From Oscillospiraceae bacterium (GTDB lineage Bacteria > Bacillota > Clostridia > Oscillospirales > Oscillospiraceae), in assembly GCA_020025395.1 (NCBI GenBank), contig JAHHSE010000014.1, positions 1-20,096 on the forward strand: a DNA stretch of 20,096 bases, in the 5' to 3' direction. Positions 6,838-13,969 of the stretch are shown here, in pieces; positions within the stretch are counted from its first letter, which is position 1, and every line of letters starts with the position of its first letter. The position numbers and the translations under genes are program-made. The notes under the pieces were generated by a model. That model was not told the DNA's origin, did not search any database, and worked only from the letters and a program-made list of their open reading frames with translations.

Positions 6838-7323
6838 ATGCGCCGTATTGACAAGGAAAACTATTATCTGGACATAGCGGAAACGGTATCGGAGCGATCC
6901 ACCTGCCTGCGCCGATGCTATGGGGCGATTATTGTCCAGAGGGATGAGGTCATCGCCACAGGGTACAACGGCGCCCCCCGGGGGAGGAGCAACTGCACCA
7001 ATCTGGGCTGGTGTACCAGAGCAGAGCTGAAGATTCCCTCCGGTCAGCGGTATGAGCTCTGCCGTTCGGTCCACGCGGAGGCGAACTGCATCATCTCCGC
7101 CGCTCGGAAGGAGATGCTGGGGGCCACCCTCTATATGGCGTGCCGTGACCCTCAGACCGGCGCACTGATTCCCGATTCCACCTCCTGCTCCATGTGCCGG
7201 CGACTGATTATCAACGCCGGGATTCAGCGTGTCATCATCCGGGACACCCCCACAGAGTACCGTGTGGTGGATGTGGAGAAGGAGTGGATCGAGGAGGATG
7301 ACTCCCTCCCCTGCCGGTGCTGA
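6838..7323 (+). CDS. Deoxycytidylate (dCMP) deaminase family protein
   Basis: The 161-residue protein is a zinc-dependent deaminase. HAE (79-81) supplies the zinc-binding His and the catalytic Glu; Cys117 and Cys120 (SCSMC) supply the other zinc ligands. NGAPRG (44-49) is characteristic of the dCMP deaminase branch. The expected reaction is dCMP to dUMP, feeding thymidylate synthesis. The usual Pro before the first zinc-binding Cys (PCxxC) is Ser here, and extra cysteines (53, 59, 75) may bind a second metal as in other dCMP deaminases. GGGAGG (6824-6829) is 8 nt before ATG. It has its own promoter, and the next gene has another, so it is probably monocistronic. A ComE-type role in competence cannot be inferred. 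Substrate dCMP rather than cytidine is inferred from family motifs. Confidence 0.88.
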   Translation: MRRIDKENYYLDIAETVSERSTCLRRCYGAIIVQRDEVIATGYNGAPRGRSNCTNLGWCTRAELKIPSGQRYELCRSVHAEANCIISAARKEMLGATLYMACRDPQTGALIPDSTSCSMCRRLIINAGIQRVIIRDTPTEYRVVDVEKEWIEEDDSLPCRC

Positions 7324-7350
7324 CCGCTTTGGATGACCCTGGGACAGCAT

Positions 7351-7379
7351 TTGCTTTTTTTCCGAAAAAAGTGTAAAAT
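7351..7379 (+). promoter_or_regulatory. Sigma-A promoter of the purine-salvage operon
   Basis: TTGCTT (7351-7356) and TAAAAT (7374-7379) have a 17-bp spacer, with the -10 matching 5 of 6. It lies 52 bp before the punA start. Confidence 0.65.
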
Positions 7380-7431
7380 AGAATGCTTGCAAATTTTTAA
7401 ATGCGAAGAATAAATAAGGAGGTCACAGCTT

Positions 7432-8253
7432 ATGATTCCCTTTGCTCACTATGAGGAGAGTGCCGCCGCACTCCGCGACAGGATCGGTTCCTTCCGGCCG
7501 GAGGTCCTCATGGTCCTCGGCTCCGGCCTGGGCTATATGGGTGACCTGGTGGAAGATCCCATCATCGTCCCCTATCAGGAGATCCCCCACTTTAAGGTCT
7601 CCACCGCCCCCGGCCACAAGGGTCAGCTGGTGTTCGGCACCCTGTCCGGAAAGCGGGTGGCCGTGATGCAGGGCAGGATGCATCACTATGAGGGCTATTC
7701 CTATGAGGAGATCGGTTTCCCGGTACGGGTGATGAAGCTTCTGGGCTGCCCCTGCATGATCGTCACCAACGCCGCCGGAGGGGTCAACCTGGACTTCCAG
7801 GTGGGGGATATTATGCTCATCAGCGACCATCTGAAGATCTTCCTGGAATCCCCTCTCCGAGGCCCCAACCTGGAGGAGTTCGGAACCCGCTTCCCCGATA
7901 TGTCCTTCCTCTATACCCCTGTTCTTCAGGAAGTGGCCCGCCAGAGCGCCAGAGAGCTGGGCCAGACCCTGCGGGAGGGCGTCTATATGTACTGGCCCGG
8001 TCCCCAGTTCGAGACCCCCGCGGAGGTCCGTCTGGCCCGCACTCTGGGCGCCGATGCCGTGGGTATGTCCACCGTCCCGGAGGCCATTGTGGCCGGGCAC
8101 TGCGGGATGGAAGTCCTGGGCTTTACTCTGGTGAGCAATATGGCCGCCGGGGTCCTGCCCCAGCCTCTCTCCGGCGAGGAGGTCAACGCCGCCGCCGAGG
8201 CGGCCAGAGAGAAGTTTTCAAAGCTCATTCTGGCCTGCCTTGGCAAACTCTGA
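7432..8253 (+). CDS. punA: Purine nucleoside phosphorylase
   Basis: The 273-residue protein matches the trimeric PNP family (about 270-290 residues). Visible features are VLGSGLG (28-34, phosphate-binding Ser), PGHKG (60-64), QGRMHHYEG (80-88), TNAAGGVN (112-119), GPQFETPAE (190-198, purine-site Glu) and GMS...SNMAAG (211-240, including the Asn that contacts N7/O6). It reversibly phosphorolyses inosine and guanosine or the deoxy forms to base plus (deoxy)ribose-1-phosphate. AAGGAGGT (7416-7423) is 8 nt before ATG 7432. The next gene, an amidohydrolase of the MTA/SAH deaminase family, follows by 17 bp, so the two are probably one operon for purine salvage. Confidence 0.93.
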   Translation: MIPFAHYEESAAALRDRIGSFRPEVLMVLGSGLGYMGDLVEDPIIVPYQEIPHFKVSTAPGHKGQLVFGTLSGKRVAVMQGRMHHYEGYSYEEIGFPVRVMKLLGCPCMIVTNAAGGVNLDFQVGDIMLISDHLKIFLESPLRGPNLEEFGTRFPDMSFLYTPVLQEVARQSARELGQTLREGVYMYWPGPQFETPAEVRLARTLGADAVGMSTVPEAIVAGHCGMEVLGFTLVSNMAAGVLPQPLSGEEVNAAAEAAREKFSKLILACLGKL

Positions 8254-8270
8254 GTCAGGGGGGGAAAATC

Positions 8271-9566
8271 ATGTCCACGCTCTTTACCAATGTCACCGCC
8301 GTCCTGACAGACGGTCAGCACACCGTCCTGAAAGACGCTTATGTGGCCGTGGAGAGTACGACCATCTCTTATGTGGGCACCCAGCGGCCCAACCGGTATT
8401 TTGACGCCGAGGTGGACTGCACGGGCAAGGTGATGATGCCCGGCTTTGTGAATGCCCACACGCATATCCCCATGACCCCCATGCGGGGCTACGGCGGGGG
8501 CTGCGACCTCCAGACCTGGCTTCACCAGTATATTTTCCCGGCGGAGAGCCGGTGGGATGACCGGGCCATCCGGGCCTCCACCGCCCTGGGCCTGGCGGAG
8601 ATGATCGCCTCCGGCGTCACCTGCATCGCAGATATGTATATGCGGAATGACGCCCTGATTCAGGAGGTGGCGGCAGCGGGAATCAGCGGGAATATCTGCT
8701 GCGGGGCCACGGAGTTTTCCGGTCACTTCGACCCCAATCAAAACAGGGACTGCAAGATCCAGCAGGCTCTCACCGACCAGTGGCACGGCTATGGGGAGGG
8801 GCAGATTCTCATCGATGCCTCGGTCCACGGGGAGTACACCTCTGTGCCCGGGCTGTGGGATTGGATGGCCCGATTCGCGGCGGACCATAAACAGGGGATT
8901 CATGTCCATCTGTCTGAGACCATCGCGGAGCAGGAGGCCTGTCTGGCCCGCCACGGCATGACCCCGGCGGCGGTCTTTGAACAGCATGGCCTCTTTGATG
9001 TGCGGGCCATTGCCGCCCACTGCGTCCAGACCACCCCGCAGGATTGGGAGATCCTCTCCCGCCACAAAGTCACCGCCATCCATAACCCCATGAGCAATCT
9101 GAAACTCGGCTCCGGCATTGCCCCCATCGCCGCCATGAGGAAGGCCGGGGTTCGGGTGGGATTGGGCACTGACGGCGTCTCCTCCAACAACGCCACCGAT
9201 CTCTTTGCCGATATGAAGCTTATGGCCCTTCTGGCCTGCGGCTCTACCCACGATCCTCTGGCCCTCACCGCCTGGGATGCCCTCACCGCCGCCACTGCCA
9301 CCGGGGGGGAGGCCCTGGGACGGAAGACCGGAGTCATTGCGGAGGGCTACTCCGCCGACCTGATTCTGGTGGACTTTACAAAGCCCAATCTGATCCCCTG
9401 CCACGATGTGGCGGAAAACCTGGTCTATTCCGCCCACGGAGCCGATGTCTGCATGAATATGGCCCGTGGAAAGATCATATATCAGGATGGGGTGTGGTTT
9501 ACCATCGATATGGACCGAGTCCGAAAAGAGATGGATAACTATGTCCTGCCCAAACTTTTTGGCTGA
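8271..9566 (+). CDS. mtaD: Amidohydrolase, 5'-methylthioadenosine/S-adenosylhomocysteine deaminase type (MtaD)
   Basis: The 431-residue protein has the amidohydrolase metal site: HTH (63-65, in VNAHTHIPM), HVHLSET (211-217, His213 plus Glu216), AAH (His250) and GTDG (Asp301). The fold begins and ends with the beta-sandwich strands typical of the superfamily. These motifs, especially HLSET and SNLKLGSGIAP, are those of MTA/SAH deaminases (the family also called MtaD), which convert 5'-methylthioadenosine and SAH to inosyl products. Related guanine or isoguanine deaminases cannot be excluded. The start ATG 8271 follows a GGGGGG run, with GGGG about 6 nt away. Its neighbour PNP could take the resulting inosyl compound. 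Confidence 0.85.
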   Translation: MSTLFTNVTAVLTDGQHTVLKDAYVAVESTTISYVGTQRPNRYFDAEVDCTGKVMMPGFVNAHTHIPMTPMRGYGGGCDLQTWLHQYIFPAESRWDDRAIRASTALGLAEMIASGVTCIADMYMRNDALIQEVAAAGISGNICCGATEFSGHFDPNQNRDCKIQQALTDQWHGYGEGQILIDASVHGEYTSVPGLWDWMARFAADHKQGIHVHLSETIAEQEACLARHGMTPAAVFEQHGLFDVRAIAAHCVQTTPQDWEILSRHKVTAIHNPMSNLKLGSGIAPIAAMRKAGVRVGLGTDGVSSNNATDLFADMKLMALLACGSTHDPLALTAWDALTAATATGGEALGRKTGVIAEGYSADLILVDFTKPNLIPCHDVAENLVYSAHGADVCMNMARGKIIYQDGVWFTIDMDRVRKEMDNYVLPKLFG

Positions 9567-9586
9567 TCGAAAGGTTGTGTAATCCC

Positions 9587-11266
9587 TTGTCAAACCAACC
9601 AAACCGCGGTAAAAATACCTTCTTCGGCGGGGCCGCCATCTTGGCTGCCGGCTCCATCCTCGTAAAGCTCATCGGGGCCCTTTACAAGATTCCTCTTGGC
9701 AATGTGTTAAGCAACGAATCCTTTACAAATTTTAATACCGCTTATAATGTCTACAACCTCTTCCTTACCATCTCCACCGCCGGCCTTCCCGTGGCCCTCT
9801 CCAAAACGGTGAGTGAGGCGGACACATTGGGGCGCAGGAATCAGATTCACCGGATTTTCCAGGTGGCCCTGGCCACCTTCACCATCCTGGGCGCACTGAG
9901 CTTTATCGCCATGAGCGTCTTCGGAAGGCCGCTGGCCATTCTGATGGGAGATGACTCTGCCATCTACTGTATCTGGGCTCTCTCCCCCTCGGTGCTGTGT
10001 GTCTGCATGATGGCGGCCTTCCGAGGCTACTACCAGGGGCACTCCAACATGGTGCCCACCGCCGTCTCCCAGATCATTGAGGCCGGCTGTAAGCTGATCT
10101 TCGGATTGGCCCTGGCCTTTCTGGTCATCTACACCTTTACGGGGGGCTCGGCCCAAAAGCAGCGCATGGCCGCCGCCGGGGCCATTCTGGGGGTCTCCAT
10201 CGGAAGCGTCATTGCCCTGATCTATATGATAATCCGCTATCTCCGCCGCCGGGGCAGCCGCCAGACCGCCACCGATCGGCCGGACTCCGCCGGAAGCATT
10301 TTCTCCCACCTGATGCGCCTTGCCATCCCCATTACCATCGGCTCCGCCGCCATCTCCATCGTCACCATCATCGACACCAAGGTGGTCCTCTCTCTTCTCC
10401 GCCAGATGTACGCCAACCTGCCGGAGCTGATTACCCCGGAGGCTTTGGCCCAGGCGGGGCAGAAGGGCGGGGTGGACGCGGAACTTTTTATGGCCCAGGG
10501 CCTCAAGGGCATCTATGACAAGTGCATGGCCATCTACAACCTCCCCTCTCAGCTGATGGTGGCCATCACCGCCAGCGTGATCCCCGCCGTCTCCGCCTGT
10601 CTCACCCGGCGGGACCACCTGGCTGCGGGACGGACCTCGGAATCCGCCCTCCGCATCGGCCTGATGCTGGCCTTCCCCATGGGCATCGGCCTTTTCTCTC
10701 TCTCCGGCCCCATTGTGGACCTTCTCTACCCCGGAAAAATGGATCTGTCCATTGCCGGTCCCATTATGGGCATTTTGGGCCTGGCCGCCATCTTTGTCTG
10801 CGTCATGCTCATCTGCAACTCCATTCTCCAGGCCCATGGACTTGTGAATCTCCCCGTCATCACCGTCATCATCGGCGGGATCATCAAAATTGTGGTGAAT
10901 TATATTCTGGTGGGAAATTACAGCATCAACATCAAGGGCGCCCCCATCGGCACCCTCTGCTGTTTTGGCATTGTCGCCCTGCTGGATCTCTTTCTCATCA
11001 AGCGGGCCATCCCCTCTCCCCCCTCCTATCTCAAGGCCTTTGGAAAGCCTTTGACGGCTTCCGTGCTTATGGGGCTGGGGGCCTGGGGCACCCACGGTCT
11101 GCTGCGTCAGCTGGGGCTGGGGAATGCCCTGTCCACCATAGCTGCCATCGGGATCGCCATGGTGATTTATGTCGCTTTGATCCTCCTCCTGCGGGCCATT
11201 TCCAAGGATGATCTGCTCCTCATGCCCAAAGGGGAAAAAATTGCAAAAATTTTGAGGATTTCCTAA
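9587..11266 (+). CDS. MurJ/SpoVB-like (MOP superfamily) flippase, YabM/YtgP type
   Basis: About 14 hydrophobic segments over 559 residues mark it as a polysaccharide-biosynthesis or lipid-linked-precursor flippase. The N-terminal stretch GALYKIPLGN and YNVYNLFLTISTAGLP...SKTVSEA resemble Bacillus YtgP/YabM/SpoVB. Its position directly before mazG and rqcP matches yabM in Bacillus (spoVT-yabM-yabN-yabO). It would export a lipid-linked cell-wall precursor, either vegetative or spore cortex; which is not visible. The start is uncertain: TTG 9587 (11-12 nt after AAAGG at 9570-9574) is preferred to TTG 9575, which touches that site. It follows the deaminase gene by 20 bp. Confidence 0.85.
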   Translation: MSNQPNRGKNTFFGGAAILAAGSILVKLIGALYKIPLGNVLSNESFTNFNTAYNVYNLFLTISTAGLPVALSKTVSEADTLGRRNQIHRIFQVALATFTILGALSFIAMSVFGRPLAILMGDDSAIYCIWALSPSVLCVCMMAAFRGYYQGHSNMVPTAVSQIIEAGCKLIFGLALAFLVIYTFTGGSAQKQRMAAAGAILGVSIGSVIALIYMIIRYLRRRGSRQTATDRPDSAGSIFSHLMRLAIPITIGSAAISIVTIIDTKVVLSLLRQMYANLPELITPEALAQAGQKGGVDAELFMAQGLKGIYDKCMAIYNLPSQLMVAITASVIPAVSACLTRRDHLAAGRTSESALRIGLMLAFPMGIGLFSLSGPIVDLLYPGKMDLSIAGPIMGILGLAAIFVCVMLICNSILQAHGLVNLPVITVIIGGIIKIVVNYILVGNYSINIKGAPIGTLCCFGIVALLDLFLIKRAIPSPPSYLKAFGKPLTASVLMGLGAWGTHGLLRQLGLGNALSTIAAIGIAMVIYVALILLLRAISKDDLLLMPKGEKIAKILRIS

Positions 11267-11304
11267 CTATTTTTTGAAAAATCTCTTGCAGAGGACTGGA
11301 AAAT

Positions 11305-12096
11305 ATGGTAGATTGGGTAAGTAAAAATGCTTACGGCTTCAAGGACTTGGTGGAAATCGTCCGTCTGCTCCGTTCCCCCGGGGGCTGCCCCTGGGATCAG
11401 GAGCAGACCCATGACTCCGTCCGCCGGGCGTTCCTGGAGGAGGCCTATGAGGTCGTGGAAGCCATTGATGAAAAAAACCCCAACCACTTGAAGGAAGAGC
11501 TGGGCGATGTTCTTCTTCAGGTGGTATTTCACGCCCGGATCGAACAGGAGGCCGGTGGGTTTGACATGGATGCCGTCGCGGACGGAATCTGCAAAAAGCT
11601 CATTTACCGCCATCCCCATGTCTTTGCCCAGACCCGGGTCTCCGGGAGCGAGGAGGTCCTTCAAAACTGGGAGGAGCTGAAGCGGGCGGAAAAGGGACAG
11701 GAGACCTTTACCGACACCCTGAACGCCGTGGCCCGGTCCCTCCCCGCCCTCTGGAGGGCGGAGAAGGTCCAGAAAAAGGCCAAAAAGGCCGGCTTCGACT
11801 GGGAGGATGTCTCCGGTGCCCTGGACAAGCTCAGTGAGGAGCTGGAGGAGCTGAAAGAGGCGGCGGCCCAAGGGACCAACATTCAGGAGGAGCTGGGGGA
11901 CCTGCTCTTTGCCGCCGTCAATGTCTCCCGTTTCGTCAAGGCGGACCCTGAGGAGGCGCTGAATGAGGCCACCGAAAAGTTCATCCGGCGCTTTGCCCGG
12001 GTGGAACAGCTGGCAGGGAAGACCCCGATGACCGAGCTGAGCCTGGAGGAGCTGGATCGGCTCTGGGACCGCGCCAAGGCGTCCCAGGAGTGTTAA
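11305..12096 (+). CDS. mazG: MazG nucleoside triphosphate pyrophosphohydrolase
   Basis: The 263-residue protein contains two tandem MazG modules. The first shows EEAYEVVEAI (45-54) and EELGDVLLQ (64-72), the second LSEELEELKEAA and EELGDLLFAAVN. The acidic ExxE...ExxD residues bind Mg2+. It hydrolyses (d)NTPs, including damaged ones, to NMP plus pyrophosphate. In Bacillus the syntenic gene yabN is fused to an N-terminal tetrapyrrole methylase domain; that domain is absent here, giving the size of stand-alone MazG. GAGGA (11291-11295) is 9 nt upstream of ATG 11305. It follows the flippase gene by 38 bp and is probably co-transcribed with it. Confidence 0.94.
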   Translation: MVDWVSKNAYGFKDLVEIVRLLRSPGGCPWDQEQTHDSVRRAFLEEAYEVVEAIDEKNPNHLKEELGDVLLQVVFHARIEQEAGGFDMDAVADGICKKLIYRHPHVFAQTRVSGSEEVLQNWEELKRAEKGQETFTDTLNAVARSLPALWRAEKVQKKAKKAGFDWEDVSGALDKLSEELEELKEAAAQGTNIQEELGDLLFAAVNVSRFVKADPEEALNEATEKFIRRFARVEQLAGKTPMTELSLEELDRLWDRAKASQEC

Positions 12097-12165
12097 ACTG
12101 AGGTACTGAAGGCGCATCGCGCTTTGAGTAAATAAACGAAAGATTTGTAGGAGGATTCGTGAACC

Positions 12166-12441
12166 ATGAATAAGGCTGAACTCATTAATGCCGCCACTGA
12201 AAAGGCCGGCCTGTCCAAGAAGGATACCGAAACTGCCATCAACGCCGCCATCGATGTGATTACCGAGGCTCTGAAGGAGGGCGACAAGGTGCAGCTGGTG
12301 GGCTTTGGCTCCTTTGAGGTCAAGGCTCGGGCAGAGCGCATCGGCCGCAACCCCAAGACCAAGGAGCAGATTAAAATCCCCGCTTCCAAGGTGCCCGTGT
12401 TTAAGGCAGGCAAGGCCCTGAAGGACGCTGTCTCCTGCTGA
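12166..12441 (+). CDS. hup: HU family DNA-binding protein
   Basis: The 91-residue protein matches bacterial HU throughout: MNKAELI start, VGFGSFEV (about 45-52), RIGRNPKT (about 58-65) and the conserved FKAGKALKD end. HU bends and compacts DNA as a dimer; in Clostridia it is abundant and contributes to nucleoid structure and DNA repair. TAGGAGGA (12148-12155) is 10 nt before ATG 12166. It sits between mazG and rqcP, a known Clostridial arrangement. A 70-bp gap from mazG contains a short GC-rich hairpin (12109-12125), and a long hairpin follows the gene. No clear promoter was found in the gap, so readthrough from mazG is possible. Confidence 0.97.
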   Translation: MNKAELINAATEKAGLSKKDTETAINAAIDVITEALKEGDKVQLVGFGSFEVKARAERIGRNPKTKEQIKIPASKVPVFKAGKALKDAVSC

Positions 12442-12455
12442 TCTCCGAGTTTCCA

Positions 12456-12533
12456 TGTGTGAGGAGGACAGCTGCCCTCCCCTTTTGGGCTGCGCCTTTG
12501 TTCCTGTCTGGCGACAGCTGTCCTCCCCACACA
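12456..12533. repeat. Long 19-bp inverted repeat between hup and rqcP
   Basis: TGTGTGAGGAGGACAGCTG (12456-12474) and CAGCTGTCCTCCCCACACA (12515-12533) pair with one mismatch around a 40-nt loop that is C/T-rich. No T run follows the 3' arm. It may be a processing or mRNA-stability element, or part of a small repeat family. Confidence 0.75.
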
Positions 12534-12559
12534 GCCTTATATCAGAATCGGTCTTTTGT

Positions 12560-12590
12560 GGTTCCGGATTTTTCCGGGACCGTTTTGTTC
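12560..12590 (+). terminator. Possible weak terminator between hup and rqcP
   Basis: GGTTCCGGA (12560-12568) pairs with TCCGGGACC (12573-12581) around a TTTT loop, and GTTTTGTTC follows. The T tract is interrupted, so some readthrough into rqcP is likely. Confidence 0.5.
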
Positions 12591-12605
12591 AAAGGAGGGT
12601 CCAAG

Positions 12606-12848
12606 ATGCGTTTGGATAAATGGCTGAAGGTTTCCCGCCTCATAAAGCGGCGCACCGTAGCCAATGAGGCCTGCGACAATCAGCGGGTCTCCGCCAACGG
12701 TCGTCCTGTCAAAGCCTCTTATGAGGTCAAAGAGGGGGATGTGCTGGAGCTGCGTTTCGGGGAGCGGATCGTCAAGGTCCAGGTCCTCACCGTGGCGGAC
12801 CATGTGGGCAAGGCCGATGCCGGGGCCATGTATAGGGAGCTTCTCTGA
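12606..12848 (+). CDS. rqcP: RqcP (YabO) S4-domain RNA-binding protein
   Basis: The 80-residue protein is an S4 RNA-binding domain: MRLDKWLKVSRL at the start, KRRTVANEAC, NGRPVKASYEV and the EGDVLELRF strand. In Bacillus RqcP works with RqcH on obstructed 50S subunits, where it aids addition of C-terminal alanine tails to stalled nascent chains. ATG 12606 is supported by AAAGGAGGG (12591-12599) 6 nt upstream; an earlier open frame has no such signal. In Bacillus this gene is followed by yabP, yabQ and divIC; here transcription ends at a bidirectional terminator and the next gene runs the other way, so those genes lie elsewhere or are missing. Confidence 0.93.
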   Translation: MRLDKWLKVSRLIKRRTVANEACDNQRVSANGRPVKASYEVKEGDVLELRFGERIVKVQVLTVADHVGKADAGAMYRELL

Positions 12849-12872
12849 CCCCGTCCTCCGGCGGGCAGGGAT

Positions 12873-12913
12873 AAAAAAACATCAGGCAGACCAAGGTCTG
12901 CCTGATGTTTTTT
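12873..12913. terminator. Bidirectional terminator between rqcP and the convergent DUF4358 gene
   Basis: AAAAAACATCAGGCAGACC (12874-12892) pairs perfectly with its complement at 12895-12913 around an AA loop; both arms end in runs of A or T, so each strand has the needed T tract. It serves rqcP (plus) and the exported protein gene ending at 12929 (minus). Confidence 0.93.
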
Positions 12914-12928
12914 CATCTCTCACAGCGC

Positions 12929-13729
12929 TTAAAGATTCTTAACCCCTGCCTGGAAGATCTCTATGGCCTTTTCATTGTCCCCGCTGATGATGAGCATCAC
13001 ATAGTCCCCGCCGGACACCACCTTACCGTTCTTTGCCATCTCCAGAGGAGCGGGCAGATAGTGTTCAAAGGAGTTGACCACGGTCTGCCTGTGTGCCTCC
13101 AGAGCGGCCTTGGCATCCTGCATCTTCCCGGAGGCGGCCTTGCCGATAATTATGGTATCGGCATTGATCATCATGGGGGTGTAGCCCACCACGGACTCAA
13201 AGAGGGAAGTGTCCAGCCCGTGATATTCCTTGAGCTGATCCGCCGTGTTCTTCATGGTGGAGGCCATCTCCACACCGCTCTGAATCTCCCGGGCAATCTT
13301 GACCATGGGATCGGCAGCGGTGGTGGTGATCGTGTAGCTGCCGTCACGCTCGGTGACGGTTACCCCGGCCATGGCCTTAAGGGCCTCCACAGGGACAAAG
13401 GTCACGCCTTCCACGGCCACGGCGCCGGTAAACTGCTGATCTCCCACCTGGATGGAGCCGTCGGCATAGTGGACGGTGATACTCCCATCCTCTGTGTAGA
13501 AGTCGCTGATGTTCTCCTCCGGATACCATGTGGCGGATCCTCCGTCGGCCTCTACAAAGGCCCGGAGGGGGATTCCGGTCTGTTTGGGCATCTTAGAGGT
13601 GTCCAGGACCACCCCGTTTACGGTAATGGTGGGTGCCTTGGGGGAAATGACAGGCTTTACAGCCAGAGCAGTGGCTGCCATTGACAGAGTCACGGCACCG
13701 GCCACAGCAAGGGTCATTGTTTTTTTCAC
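12929..13729 (-). CDS. Exported protein with copper-amine-oxidase-N-like and DUF4358-like domains
   Basis: GTG 13729 is chosen because AAAGGAG (13745-13739 on the minus strand) is 9 nt upstream and the frame begins MKKTMTLAVAGAVTL, a good signal peptide (1-23); an ATG at 13753 is possible but has a weaker site. The 266-residue product has an N-terminal region (about 33-137) with IPLRAFVEADGGSATWYPEE and FVPVEALKAMAG, typical of the copper amine oxidase N-terminal-like domain often found on Clostridial surface proteins. A C-terminal region (about 141-265) resembles DUF4358 lipoproteins, with GYTPMMINADTIIIGKA, SFEHYLPAPLEMAKNGKVV and GDYVMLIISGD. No enzyme activity is implied. It follows mnmE on the same strand. 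Confidence 0.8.
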   Translation of the reverse strand: MKKTMTLAVAGAVTLSMAATALAVKPVISPKAPTITVNGVVLDTSKMPKQTGIPLRAFVEADGGSATWYPEENISDFYTEDGSITVHYADGSIQVGDQQFTGAVAVEGVTFVPVEALKAMAGVTVTERDGSYTITTTAADPMVKIAREIQSGVEMASTMKNTADQLKEYHGLDTSLFESVVGYTPMMINADTIIIGKAASGKMQDAKAALEAHRQTVVNSFEHYLPAPLEMAKNGKVVSGGDYVMLIISGDNEKAIEIFQAGVKNL

Positions 13730-13927
13730 AGATAAAAACTCCTTTCCATTCATGGGTTCCTTGCTTTTTCTCTTTTTTAGACGATATGGCGGTGAGAAAG
13801 TTCCTCTCTGACCCCGTTTTCCTGTTTTTTCCGGGTGATTTCCCGTCGGGGGGACCGCTTCGCCCCGCAGGGGATTCTCTGCCGCAGCGAGTGCATGTAC
13901 ATTTCCGCGCATGGGGCTGCCGGTTTG

Positions 13928-13933
13928 ATTATA
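13928..13933 (-). promoter_or_regulatory. Possible -10 element of the exported protein gene
   Basis: A perfect TATAAT on the minus strand lies between mnmE and the exported protein gene, about 200 bp before the chosen start. A TTGAGT sequence lies 20 bp upstream, too far for a standard -35, so this is only a candidate. The 5' untranslated stretch is GC-rich and I recognise no riboswitch in it. Confidence 0.3.
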
Positions 13934-13969
13934 CCGTATTGAATCACAGGAAAACTCAAGGGGAAAGGC

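Noticed and set aside
9707..11095. A 462-codon minus-strand frame opposite the flippase
   Set aside because: The residues are Asp/Gly/His-rich and unlike a folded protein, while the plus strand encodes an unmistakable multipass membrane protein.
12109..12125. Hairpin AAGGCGC/GCGCTTT between mazG and hup as a terminator
   Set aside because: The stem is short and only TTT follows before GAGTAAAT, so termination is unlikely.
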